Source: Tenrec ecaudatus (Eukaryota > Chordata > Mammalia > Afrosoricida > Tenrecidae). Taken from it: a DNA stretch of 64,000 nt. Positions within the stretch are counted from its first letter, which is position 1; each line of letters begins with the position of its first letter. This document shows, piece after piece, positions 22,779 through 33,449 of this stretch. The notes below the pieces were generated by a model, which was given only the letters and a program-made list of their open reading frames with translations, was not told where the DNA came from and ran no database searches. The position numbers and the translations under genes are program-made. The stretch lies in NCBI RefSeq assembly GCF_050624435.1, contig NC_134540.1, positions 108,095,739-108,159,738 on the forward strand, in the 5' to 3' direction.

Positions 22779-22925
22779 AGGGCAGTGATTGTTCCATGAT
22801 AGAATTTTTGCTCATCATACAAGAGACCCAGGTTGGATTCCTGCACCTGATGTGCAACCACCAGCTGTCAGTGGAGGTTTCCATGCAAACCTTGGGCACT
22901 AAAACAGACAAGAAAGAATGGCCTG
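22779..22925 (+). repeat. tRNA-Gly-like SINE, truncated
   Basis: The head looks like a glycine tRNA: a degenerate A box ('cagtgattgttccatgatag', 22,784), then a B box GGTTGGATTCC at 22,831-22,841 (consensus GGTTCGANTCC). It is followed by the afrotherian body 'gtgcaaccaccagctgtcag' (22,852) and is lost after about 22,925. It is not a functional tRNA: no paired acceptor stem is visible and the sequence continues into the SINE body. Confidence 0.75.
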
Positions 22926-22931
22926 GGAATG

Positions 22932-23037
22932 TACTATAGATACTCAAGTATAAGCCAACCCAAACATCAGCCAAGGCACCTAAGTTTACCACTAAAAATG
23001 TGCTGAAAAACTCGGCTATCCTCGAGTCTATACGGTA
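22932..23037. mobile_element. candidate palindromic MITE, ~106 bp
   Basis: Left arm near 22,932-22,956 (tactatagatactcaagtat...) and right arm near 23,013-23,035 (...cctcgagtctatacggta) are approximate reverse complements, with inner arms 'aagcc' and 'ggct'. The compact hairpin resembles a small DNA transposon derivative. I cannot assign a superfamily. Confidence 0.5.
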
Positions 23038-23257
23038 TGTCTACAAATTGTGAAAATCTACGGATCACAATATCTAAACCCACACTGCTCATGATGATGG
23101 CACAACGTCATCCTTGCTTCATTGTAAAACGGATCATCTTGAGTCAGAGGCCAATTCGATGGCAGCCCACATGTTAGACTGAAGGGTCAGAAACCCGTAC
23201 ACCCTTACAATGGCAGGTCACAGCAACATTCAGGGAGACTTGTAATAAATTATTAGC

Positions 23258-23466
23258 AATTAGAGTTCGGCTCACTCCCATCGAGTCCATGCTAACACAT
23301 AGCTCCCCTCGAGAGCAGGTAGAATTGCCTCTGTGGATTTCCACGACTTTAATTCTTTATAGGAGTAGAAAACCCCATCTTTCTCTCTTGGAGCAACTGA
23401 TGGTTTTGAACTGCTGACCTTGCTGTTAGCAGCCCTATTTGTAATCACTATGCCACCAAGGCTTCT
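23258..23466 (-). repeat. afrotherian tRNA-derived SINE
   Basis: Reverse-strand SINE matching the copy at 18,350 in position and structure: 'gttcggctcactcccatcg' (23,264), 'tagaaaaccccatctttctc' (23,367), and the head ending near 23,458. Confidence 0.82.
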
Positions 23467-23528
23467 TTATTAGAGTTAGAAAATGCTAAAGTATATAAGT
23501 AATCTAAAGTAATAATATGTTATTAATA

Positions 23529-24426
23529 TGAGGGGGTATGCTCAAAAAACTGGAACTTTCTTCCAAAGCTATGTGTTTAATTTTTAAATAAAACAACCTT
23601 GTTGCCTTCAAAGTACTCTGTACTGCATGAACACACTTGTCAAATTTGTAATTCCATTCTTGGAAACATTTTTCGAACTCATCTGTTTGGATGGCTGACA
23701 GCACCTCCCTCAGCTTCTTCCTTCACATCTTCTAGGTCATCAAACGGCTGTCCTTTCATGTACCTCTTCATTCACAGAAGCAAAAAGAAGTGGCATGGAG
23801 TGAGGTCAGATGAGTTAGGTGTGTGGGGCAAGAAGGCATGCGGGAGGGTTTTTGGCCAAAAACTGTCGCACTGAGATGGCTGCATTGTCATGGTGGCAAA
23901 ACCAGTCCCCCATCTGCCACAAATCAGACCTTTTCTGTCGCACACTGTTATGCAATTCATTCAGAACCTATAAATAGAAAGTTTTATTAACAGTCTGATC
24001 TGGTGGAATGAACTCTGAATGCACTAAAAGTGGACATTTTTATCTGTTCGGAAAGTTGATGGATATCCAGAACAAAGTTTGTCGTTAATTGACATTTCAC
24101 CTCTTTTGAAATGAAAAAACCACTTGAGTTTTCCCCATAGTGCTGTCCTTGTAAGCTGTGTTCAACATCACAACACTTTTTCCATCATTTCTCCCGAGCA
24201 GGAAACAACATTTCACAGACCTGTGCTATTAGCTTAAATTGGCCCTCACAAAAAATGAGGTTTGAGCAAAACTGCTTTTACAAAAAAATTCACTGTGACC
24301 AGAGAGAACTCAGAGTGAGTTGCTGGGTGCTCCCTTAGTGGGAAAAAATGCATACCACAAAATCTCCGCCCAGTAAAGCTTTTTTCCATTTGTTTGTTTT
24401 GTTTTTGAGGGGGGGGTACCCCCACA
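23529..24426 (-). mobile_element. internally deleted mariner, 898 bp, uninterrupted
   Basis: TA flanks at 23,527-23,528 and 24,427-24,428, and inverted ends TGAGGGGGTATGC / GGGGGTACCCCCACA. The minus strand codes transposase remnants. SSDLTPCHFFL has His (codon complement at 23,790-23,792) where the third catalytic Asp belongs, the same change as in the 16.7 kb copy. Useful as the reference for the two interrupted sister copies. Confidence 0.9.
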
Positions 24427-24548
24427 TATTAACTTTAAAAAATGGAATTTCTATAGTAATGCCATTTTTATTCCCTTGCATTCTAATGGTCTTTCCCAAG
24501 CATGGGAAAAAATGGAAGTTTCAGCCAACACTTAGAAAAATTGGGTTA

Positions 24549-26357
24549 CATCCTGACCCACCAAGCCCCAAGGACAATATTCCTGCTCAGAGCGGCCAAT
24601 GCACAGAGAGGACCATAGGGGCAACCCCACCATGAGGCACAACATCCCTCACTGACCCACAGAGCTATGGAGGACAACACTGGAATCACAGTGCTGGAAT
24701 TGTGCCTGACCTGACCACGCCACACCAGGGTGAAACGCTAAGGGCGAGCAAAAGAGCAGCAAGGGGAGCAGAGCAATGAAGTCCCTGGAGAATACCAAAA
24801 CTAGACTTTGGGGCCAGGGTGTGGCACCCCATCAGACTCCACTGGAAAACACTCCTAAAGGCCAACACAAAGACCTGGAACTATTTCTAGGCTTTATTTA
24901 TTTGTTTGTTTGTTTTTGTGTGGTCATTGATGATTTTTTTGGTTGTTGTTTTGTTTTGCTCTGTCTTGCTTTTGTGCTTATTATTGTCTCTGCATGTCTG
25001 TCTGGCGGGATAAACAATCCAGAGGAGTAAACAATGGGACTGACTGTTCAGAGGGGTGGGGGTGATGCAGGAGAGGGAGAGACAGGGGAAAGGAAGTGGG
25101 TGTTAACAAACCCAGGGACAAGGGAATAAGTGATCTGAAACCGATGGAGAGGAGGGCATAGGATGTCTGTTAGGGCTTGATCAGGGGCAGTGTAACTGAG
25201 AGAAATTACCGAAACCTGAATGAAGGCTGAACATGGTAGTGGGACAAAAGGAAATAGAGGAAAGGACTAGGAGGCAAAGGTAATTTATAGAGGTCTAAAT
25301 ACAGGTATGTACAGATATTTAAATATAATAATAGGGAAATAGATCTATGTGCATATATTTATATGTTAAGTATTAAAGTAGCAGATGGACATTGGGCCTC
25401 TAATCAGGTACTCCCACAATGAAAGAACACTTTGTTTTAATAACCTGCTATTCCATCATACTCAGCTTTATGACATGATAGCTGAAGACAAAATGGGTGC
25501 ATAAGAAAATATGGTAAAGAAAGCTGATGGTGCCCGGCTACCAAAAGATATAGCATCTGATGTTTTCAAGGCTTGAAGATAAACAAATGGTCATGTAGCT
25601 GAGAAGCAGCAAAGTGCACATGGAAGAAGCCCACCAGCCTGGTTGGTGAGGTGTAGCTGGGATCAGGTATCAGGCATCAAAGAGCCAGAACAAAAAATCA
25701 TATCAATGTGAATGAGGAAAGTGCAGAATGGAAACCCAAAGCCCATTTGTAAACAATTGTACATCCCCTTACAGAAGGGTCACAAGGAAGAGACAAACCA
25801 GTCGTGGTACAGTATAGCACCTATGAAACATACAACTTTCCTCTAGTTCTTTAATGTTTCCCCCCACCCCCACCACCAACTATCATGACCTCATTTTTAC
25901 CTTACAAATCCGTCTACACAGACACAGGTACAGATAAGAGCTGAAACACAGGGACCAATAATGAAAGTAGAAATACCAGGAGGGGAAGGGGAAGGTGGGG
26001 GTAGTAAGGGAGAACCAATCACAATGATCTACATATAACCCCCTCCCTGGGGGACAGACAACAGAAAGGTGGGTGAAGGGAGACATTGGACAGTATAAGA
26101 CATGAAAAATAATAATAATTTATAAATTATCAAGGGTTCATGAGGGAGGGAGGGGAACAATGAGGAACTGATACCAAGGGCTCAAGTAGAAAGAAAATGT
26201 TTTGAAAATGATGATGGCAACATACGTATAAATGTGCTTGACACAATGGATGGATGGATGGATGGATGGATGGATGGATGGATGGATGGATGGATGGATG
26301 GATGGATGGATGGATTGTGCTAAGAGCTGTATGAGCCCCCAATAAAATGATTTTTTT
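24549..26357 (+). mobile_element. 5'-truncated long-3'UTR L1, no-duplication subfamily, ~1.8 kb
   Basis: Target duplication AAATTGGGTTA (24,538-24,548) and AAATTGTGTTA (26,358-26,368), 10/11. It begins well inside the 3'UTR, runs through both G-rich tracts (about 25,050-25,090 and 26,138-26,155), and ends CCCCCAATAAAATGA plus a T/A tail. The 'catggaagaagcccaccag' block occurs once (25,619), so there is no internal duplication. A (TGGA)17 expansion sits near the 3' end. Confidence 0.9.
26247..26314. repeat. (TGGA)17 microsatellite in an L1 3' end
   Basis: Seventeen perfect TGGA units. The same place in other copies has one to a few GTAT/GGAT units (19,832, 49,866), so the run expanded from a short seed in the L1 3' terminus. 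Confidence 0.96.
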
Positions 26358-26368
26358 AAATTGTGTTA

Positions 26369-26840
26369 ACTGAAGATGTGTTTGTCAATACAGCAGCCTG
26401 CAGACTATATCCATGCTATGATGTCACTCAGAAAGCGTCTCCCACCACATGCCCCAGCAGGGGTTACAAGGTTGAGAGTTACTAGGTGATAAGAGGCCCA
26501 CACGTGGCTGCTCTTTCTTCAGGCAAGACACATAGTTTCCAGTCTCTAAGATTTCTGTTTCTCATAATTCCAGAGCCCAGAAAGCCATATGCCATAAGAT
26601 GAAGCTAAATCCTCAAGAAGCTAAATCCCCAATCCCTCAAGTAATTCCTCTAGGGAATTTAGTGGAAATTTAGTAAGATTAAACTGAGATTCCAGAGGAA
26701 TTTGTAGGTGGCAACATTCCCAAATGGGATTTTATACACTTGTTTGGGACAGTCTTAAGTTTCTTTATGAGACAATATTTTTTCCTATTTACCCCTCTTG
26801 TTGTAGGCAGAGCTCCTTTATACGAACAAAACAATTTTAG
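26369..26840. other. unassigned sequence
   Basis: No recognisable repeat or gene. It marks the start of the longest repeat-poor part of the window. Confidence 0.45.
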
Positions 26841-28496
26841 TAGGACACTGCTCTAATATAGTATAACTATTTGAAATTTTTTATGGCCACTGTTTTTATG
26901 AAGTACTTGTATATTACCTTTCTATTTGCTATTAATTTGAAACTTCACAAGTTTCATTGACTTAAAGTTGAGTGTCTCCATATTGTGAATCAAAGCACAA
27001 AGTCTGTGGTCTAGTGACTATTTTCTAAGAAGTGACAACGTATTTATCCTCTATTTAATGAATTTATTCTGAGGGGGGAAAATAAGGCTCTGAGGGGGAA
27101 AAAATGAGGTCACATGCTGGGTCTCCTTCCTTGGCCCTTTGTTTCATGGATCAGGAAGTGGCTGGGGGAAAGGTCGCCCCGTGTGGATTCAGAGAGCTGT
27201 GGACTCTTCAGCAGTGTACGTGCCCCTCAGATGGAGCTTCATTTGGGGTTAAGAGTGCTGCCGCAATGCCACAAAGACCGCTTTCTCTGCTCTGGAGCAG
27301 CTGTTTCCCAGGAGGCCATGGAAGCCCCAGGAAACAGACACACATGGACGTTTCAGGCCAGAGTGCTGTCCTGCAGGATGAAACTGAGTCTTTTCACAGC
27401 TCTGAGGTTTGGGAAACTTACCTCAGGCAGAAAAGTCAGTCACGGGGTCGTTTATTTAGTCAGAGTATCGTGGGTGAGTCAGGAGACAGGGAAACTTAAA
27501 AAACAGAGTTAAAAGTGATTGCGTGTGGAATAGGAAACCAGCTGCACCTGGCAGCTGGGCTGTGATGGAAAATGGATGCATTTATTTTTTAAAAATCCAC
27601 CTCCTGATCCTCTCAGCCAGGGCTGTTAGCCTCTTTACAGGGATTCAACATATTAAGTTTGGCAGCCCTTGTAAAGCTTGCCATGCCGAGGAGGTTATTA
27701 AAACGAAGCCGAAATGGTTTCCTAACTCAAAACTGGAAGCAAGAGTGAGTAAAATGTGAGCACCAACGTGACAGACCAGAACGAAACGGAGCTACATCCC
27801 GCAGCCCTCCGGCTCATGTTTCAGGAGGCTCCACGTGTTAAAACAGACTGAAAAGTTAGCTAAATAAAACAAAGGTCCAAGCAAGACATTTAACACCCAT
27901 GAACGGGAACTTACTGGTGAGAGGGTTCCATGATTCACATTGCTGGCTGAGCTTCACTTGCCTGAATCCGAAGACAAGATTAATTGTAATCATATCCCCT
28001 CCGATGCCCGTCGTGTGCCAGGGCTTTCCCCCTACATTCTTAAGCTTTTCTCATCGATTCAAAGGTCTATTGAGATATTTTCTGCTCTAAAGATAATCTC
28101 TAAATAAATCCTTGGTAGAGGAAGCCGGATGATTGGTGGACTTTACTGCCAGGTACTCTCGACCCATTTGAATTTAAATTTAAATTTAAACCCAGAAATC
28201 AAGAATCAGAATTCAAGCTACCATGAAATTATAATAAAAATCCGAGTTTTTCAAAACGTTTTATTAATTTGAACACCAGAAGAAAAGAGCCAGCTCATGA
28301 ATAGCACTTAGGAAATATAAAACATGACAAAATTACATTAACAGGGTTCTGCGTTGTCAATTTAGGCTTTGGGGGACTCTGTCTTCTCAGAGTTGTTTCA
28401 TTTTACTTTATTATAAGAGCATAAATTCTCAAAACCTTGATGCCTTTCCATTGCCTGGAAAAGAGATTTCCAAACATCAGCAATTGTACTTCTTGG
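26841..28496. other. repeat-free island, 1.65 kb, possible conserved noncoding DNA
   Basis: No L1, RTE, SINE, LTR or DNA transposon recognised. Composition is balanced with scattered CpG, notably 27,160-27,470 and 27,660-27,800. Two overlapping forward frames of about 131 and 132 codons (27,104-27,499; 27,114-27,512) have no recognisable domains, no near-start context of note and no splice structure. A symmetrical AATTTAAATTTAAATTTAAA run lies at about 28,174-28,190. Could be unique intergenic, regulatory or an unrecognised exon. Confidence 0.45.
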
Positions 28497-28680
28497 GAAG
28501 AGTCCCCGGGTGGTACAAGGAGTGAACATGTAGGGCTGACCACCCAAAGGCTGGTGAAAGGCACCACAGAAGAAAGTCCTGGTAGTCTGTTTCGGCAAAG
28601 TCAGCCATTGAAACCTTCTTAAAGCATCGTTCTGAGCTTGCCATGGGTTGCAATCCACTTGACAACATTATTTTTTTGTT
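28497..28680 (+). repeat. afrotherian SINE (tRNA-derived)
   Basis: Forward SINE starting 'gaagagtccccgggtggtac' (28,497), with a diverged B-box region near 28,530-28,555 and the downstream block 'agtcagccattgaaacc' (28,598). Two apparent frames over this stretch are shadows. Confidence 0.7.
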
Positions 28681-29227
28681 TAAGTAACATTTTTGGTAGA
28701 TATATGCCCTGGTGTGTGTGTGTGTGTATTATATATAACTGATATAAAACATTACAATTTTCATTAAACATATATACATATTGTGGGTATATCAGATATG
28801 ACATATAATACATTATATCCATGTGCAGCTGTAAGTGCATGCCGAAACATGTACATAATAAAGCAATTAAAAATAAGTACACATATCATTTAAATTATTA
28901 AATGATTAACTAGAGGAAATGAGTACTTTTTAAAAACATGAGCTCAGAATTAAAATCACAGGCTGTTAAAGTGTGTGTTTCCTTATTCTCAGTCCTCTTT
29001 CAGTGTTACCAATGTCCAACCTATGGACAACTCCTACTTGCCCTTAGCTGTTTGGCATATCTGTCCTTTTGAAACCATTGAACTAACACCTAATTGCAAA
29101 ACAAATTTTCTTTATCACAGTCACTTTCCGTTTAAAAGTTGCACGTGTAGATTCAAAATTACTGAAAAGGTTTCCACCCATTTCTTGTACTAATTCTACC
29201 TCGACAGCTGCGGATAGATTCGGACTC
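28681..29227. other. unassigned AT-rich sequence with short (TG)n
   Basis: Contains a TG run (about 28,711-28,728) followed by alternating AT-rich sequence. Nothing else recognisable. Confidence 0.5.
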
Positions 29228-29400
29228 ATTCACTAACTGCCTTATAGTTGATTCCACCCATAGTGGCCCTCATAGAGCACTGAGGTTGAAATTTTTACTG
29301 TAGCAGAAAGCTCGTCTTTCCTCCTAGGAGAAGCTAATGGTTTTGAACCAATAACTTTGCTATCCAATGCTTACCTGACTGAGGCGTCAGGGCTCCTTTC
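29228..29400 (-). repeat. afrotherian SINE
   Basis: Reverse-strand copy: 'cactaactgccttatagttg' (29,231), 'gcagaaagctcgtctttcct' (29,304), and head remnants to about 29,398. Strongly diverged. Confidence 0.65.
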
Positions 29401-29594
29401 TTGCACTGAAATAAGACGAAATAGGAACCACAGCACCTGTTGAGACTCACAGTTTTGACTAAAGACACACTTCAGACCAAGTCATTACCCTGGGAATGCC
29501 TGTACCTACTGGTTGTTATGATGATTAGGGTTGTTGATATATTTTGGGCTCTCTATTTTCCAGGAGCATGATAAAACTGAGCTATTCTACTTTT

Positions 29595-30030
29595 CTTAGT
29601 TTCCCAGAACTAATTAGGACATAATTAATTACCACTAGCTGGGGAGCTTAAAACAACAAAATTTTATTCTTCTACAGTTCAGGAGACCAGAAGTCCAAAT
29701 CCAGGTCAATTTTTCTCAGGAAGGATATCTCTTCTGTCTCTTCCAACTTCTGGTAGTTGCTGTCCATTCTTTTCAATCCCTTGGCTTGTGGAGACATCAC
29801 TTCACTCTTTGTCTCTGTTTTCACAAGGACGTTTTTAATTGTCCCCTGGCTCTTTTCTATCTAGTATGAGGAACTTATTGTTAGATTTAGAGCCCACACA
29901 GTTAAGCATGATCTCATTGTAATCCTTACCTTAAGCACATTTGCAAAGACCCCTGTTTGAAATAAGGTCATATTCTAAGGTTCTAGATAGGCCTGCATTT
30001 GAGGTACATTCTATTCAATCCATTGAATCA
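29595..30030 (-). mobile_element. MLT1-like (MaLR/ERVL) solo LTR, ancient
   Basis: Reverse strand. It shows the MLT1 order of landmarks: 'cttagtttcccagaactaat' (29,596), 'cttaaaacaacaaaatttta' (29,648), 'gttcaggagaccagaagtcc' (29,678), 'gagcccacac' (about 29,891) and 'ttgcaaagacccctgtttga' (29,941). No target duplication is visible at this divergence. Ends are approximate. Confidence 0.75.
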
Positions 30031-30369
30031 TAGAACTTGCTTTGATTAATGCCAGGTGAATTGAAATGCTGTATGTCACTAGTGAACAGGAACTATACGG
30101 AGAAGCAGGAGATTTGTCATGTTCTATAGTTCCTGTCTTTGTGATTGTGGAAGCACAATTGACATGGGCCTTTCAACACCTGAGCTCCTGGGTGACTGCT
30201 CCATCATGACGGCCTCTACAATGAGTCTAGTCTTCCTACTGAACATGTAGTGTAAGCAAGAAATCAATCTTTTCAGTTGAGTCATTGCAATTTATTCATC
30301 ACAATTTTATCCTGGCTAAAATACTCAGTCAAGCAAGTTGGTGAGCAATTTCTTCATGTTTCAGTTTTT

Positions 30370-30755
30370 CTATCATCAAAACAAGGAAAAGTAATAGAAT
30401 TGAAGAAATGAAAAGCCAGATCAGTGAGCTTGAAGAAAAATATTTCAACTCCAACATACAAGAGGAACAATCAACAAAACAGGAAAGGAATCTGAAGAAA
30501 GCCTAAGAATTTCGTGGGGCACTGTGAAGGGAACAATTTATGTGCATCTCACTGAGGTTTCAGAACAGGAAGACACAATTTAAAAATCCACAGAGCAAAT
30601 TTGTACAACAAATCCTGAACAACCTAAAAGAGGAGAGAAGATAACAATCCAAGTAGCTGAGAGAATCCCGAACAGAAAGGACTCCAAAAGGAAAATATTG
30701 CAACATAGTGTAGTCAAACTTTCAAATATCAGAGAAAAGCATGGAATCCTTAGAG
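30370..30755 (+). repeat. LINE-1 (or HAL1-like) ORF1 region fragment
   Basis: A-rich forward sequence encoding degraded ORF1-like residues ('gccagatcagtgagcttgaa', 30,414). It resembles 35,060-35,565 over the block 'caaactttcaaatatcagag' (30,715), i.e. the same part of ORF1. Cut on the right by an RTE insertion. Confidence 0.6.
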
Positions 30756-30756
30756 G

Positions 30757-31510
30757 TTCTTGCTGTTGTTGTTAGGTGCCACAGAGTTGATTCTGACCCA
30801 TAGAGATCCCATGCACAACAGAGATCCTATGCACAACAGAATGAAACACCGATGGTCAGCCTGTGCCATCCTCACTATCCCTCTATACCTGAGCCCATTG
30901 ATGAAGCTGCTGTGCCAGTTTAACGCCTCCAAGGAGCACTCTGGCTTTACTTCTTCTATACGTATTGCTTTGTCCTTTTAGCAGTCCACGGTACTTTCAA
31001 TATGTTTCTCCGGCCACAAGTCAAAGGCAGGCATTCTTCTAATGTCTTCCTTATTCACTGTCCAGCTTTCACATGCATACTATGCAACAGAGAATGCCAT
31101 GGCTTGGGTCAGGCACACCCTAATCCTCAAAGTAAGATCCTTGTTGCTAAACACTCTAAAAAGTTCTTGTCAAACACATTTATCTAACACAATACATCTT
31201 TTGATCTCTTACTGCTACTTTCATGAGCATTGACTGTGGATCCAGGCAAGAGAAAACCCATGAGAACCTCAATCTTTTCTCCATCTATCATAATATTAAC
31301 TATTGGTCCAGTTGTGAGGATTTTGGTCTTCCTTACATTGAATTGCAGTCCATACTGAAGGTTGCAATCCTTGATCTTCATCAGCAAGTCTTTCAATTTA
31401 TAGATTTGTATCGTTTTCAAGTGCCAGGTTGTTAAAAAAAATCCTTCCTCCAATACGAGTTCTCTTCCTCCATGTTCTTCTTCTGATAAGCCAGCTTCTC
31501 TGAAGATTTG
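30757..31510 (-). repeat. RTE 3' region
   Basis: Reverse-strand RTE beginning at the GTTGTTGTTAGG terminus (about 30,764) and extending through the C-terminal coding region ('ccatggcttgggtcaggcac', 31,098; 'ctattggtccagttgtgagg', 31,300). It carries small duplications ('catagagatcc / agagatcctatgcac', about 30,800-30,838) and stops before the catalytic YADD box. Confidence 0.85.
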
Positions 31511-31659
31511 TTCAGAGCTTAAATTGTGAGATTTGGGGACAGAGAGGAGTATAGAATACCAAAGGCATAAATATGACCTGAGCAGTTATAACTTTATCAT
31601 TAGATTCCCCCTGTGAGCTAAAACTGACCAAGATCCAAAAGTTTCTGTACTTTTGGTTT

Positions 31660-32040
31660 CGATTGTGTTTCTTGGCTTTTGTTTGTTCACATTAGAGTGT
31701 CTCAGTGGTATTGTGTCAATGGAGATCACCCTCTTGAAGCCGTGTTATATGGCTTTCTGATTTTCAGTATATTCAACCCAGGATTGAAGAACCTATAGGA
31801 ACATCAAGTAGAATAAGGGTTTCGGGGGAGGGGAGTACAGTGGTGGTTGGGGGGTAAGATGGAGACCATGTCAAGGAGTCCATGTAGAAAAAGAATGTTT
31901 GGAAACTGATTGTTGTAGCAATTATACATTCTACTTGATGTGATTTAAATATGGGATGATATGATATACATATTAAATCCCAACTAATAATAAAGGGGTG
32001 TGGGAGGAGAAAGAGTAGCTTCATATTTTTTATATATTTG
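31660..32040 (+). repeat. old L1 3'UTR end (diverged relative of the long-3'UTR family)
   Basis: It matches the order but not the exact sequence of the younger L1 3' ends: a G-rich tract (31,821-31,860), then 'gtagaaaaagaatgtttgga' (31,884) in place of 'gtagaaagcaaatgttttga', then a terminal 'aataataaagg' (about 31,986-31,996). Interpreted as an ancestral branch of the same 3'UTR. Confidence 0.5.
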
Positions 32041-32063
32041 TTTTTAAAAAGGGTCTACGACAT

Positions 32064-32625
32064 TGTGTTAGACAAGGTTCTCTAGAGAAACAAAACCAGA
32101 ATGCTAATAATTGTATATATTTTATACAGATAGATATATAACATAAGAAATAAACAGTTCTTTGAATTATAAAGCAATACAAATGGCGCAGTGCAACTCA
32201 CTCCCATGAGACAGTTGTGAGACACTGGCAGTCCTTCAAGTCTTGAGGGCCGCTGGGTAGTCCTCTGTAGAGCAATTCAGGCTATCCAGGCACAGGCAGC
32301 AAACAGCAAGGCAGGTCACCAACAGTCAGCCAGATGACAGGGTCTGACAGTCCCCAGCTCAAGAGATGTAAATTCCAAGGGTGTGGTGAAGCAGGCATTG
32401 AAGGAACCTCAAATTACAGCGACACAGTCCACAGGGTAGGTGTCCCACAGGTAGTGTAGCTTGCAAATTGAGGCACAGAACAAGCAAGGCAGCCGCACAC
32501 TGGTCCGATGATCAAAGAGCAAGAGACAAGAAAGGCGAGGCTTGTCAAACCATTTATCTCTCTGCCCTTCAATTAATCCCACATGCGTTTATCATCCAGC
32601 TTTGCACAATACACTAACTACCTCA
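32064..32625 (-). mobile_element. solo LTR (5-bp TSD family), copy 3
   Basis: TG at 32,064 (TGTGTTAGACAAGG) to CA at 32,625 (CTACCTCA). Flanks GACAT (32,059-32,063) and GATAT (32,626-32,630), 4/5. 562 bp, close to full length compared with copy 2 (557 bp) in opposite orientation. Confidence 0.88.
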
Positions 32626-32634
32626 GATATGTAG

Positions 32635-33180
32635 AAATATTTCTTTATTTACCTATGTGTTGTTGGAAGGGCTTCAAATGTCTATAGATAAACACAGAGA
32701 ATTTCCCAACACAGATAAATAAAAGGAACTTGTGAAAGCAAGACCAGAATTTTAAAAAAGAGAAAGAACACTCAGGGGAGTCCTCTACACAGATAATCAA
32801 CACCTGGGGACAAACCTGAAGTTAACATAAAAGATAACACCACCCACGCCCAAATCAACACACTGAAAATAATATTCAATACAGCACAGAAATATAAAAA
32901 GAACAAAGAAACCAATAAAACTACAAAACTCGCACAGTAAAATCAAAGCAATAAATTTCACACCTAAGGACAATGGATGTAAACAGATTAAATGAACTAG
33001 TCAAGAGACTGCGTGGTAGATTGGATAAGAAAACAAGACCAATCAATACACTGCTTATAAGAAGCACAACTTAGACACAAAGATAAAAATGGACGAAAAA
33101 TCAAAGATAAAAATGGACTAAAAATATATGTATATCAAGCAAACCCCCAAACTAAGGAAAGACAATGTTTAACTGATAAA
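32635..33180 (+). repeat. LINE-1/HAL1-like fragment
   Basis: A-rich forward sequence with L1-like blocks, for example 'gtagattggataagaaaaca' (33,016) and 'ctgcttataagaagcacaac' (33,051). It corresponds to a coding part upstream of the segment at 38,020. All frames are broken. The 12-bp unit around 'aagataaaaatggac' is duplicated at 33,081-33,120. Confidence 0.6.
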
Positions 33181-33189
33181 ATGTACTTA

Positions 33190-33320
33190 AAGGCGTATTT
33201 ATCGTTTGTGTGAAGGCGCCATAGTAGGTTATACGATGGGCTGCTAAACACAAGGTCAGCTGTTCGAAGCCACCTGCTTGGTAAAAGAGGAGGCTTTGTG
33301 TTCTAGTAAAGATGTAAAGC
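33190..33320 (+). repeat. afrotherian SINE, 5' half
   Basis: Forward tRNA-derived head with B box 'gttcgaagcc' (33,262-33,271) and body 'gtaaaagaggaggctttgtg' (33,281). It is lost after about 33,320. Confidence 0.72.
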
Positions 33321-33449
33321 GAGATGGGGGAATGAGGCTGCCAGAAAGCATGTCCTAGACGACCTCTAAATCTCCCGGAGAGGTTCCAGTCGGAGGGATG
33401 TCTGCATATTCTGGCAAGGAGAAAAGCAACTGAAATGCTAAGTAGATTC

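Larger units (their letters stand above)
23151..24537. repeat. paralogous segment B (filled mariner site)
   Basis: Counterpart of 18,256-18,720 with the same SINE. After removing the mariner (23,529-24,426) and one TA, the join reads ATTAATATTAAC against ATTAATATTGAC in segment A. The homology ends where an L1 copy inserted (target duplication from 24,538). Confidence 0.78.

Noticed and set aside
22779..22888. Functional tRNA-Gly gene
   Set aside because: The B box is recognisable but the A box is degenerate, no acceptor-stem pairing, and the sequence continues into a SINE body. A SINE head.
27104..27512. Possible protein of ~131 residues in the unique island
   Set aside because: Two frames are equally open, neither shows a known domain or signal. 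Kept as a note under the island, not called a gene.
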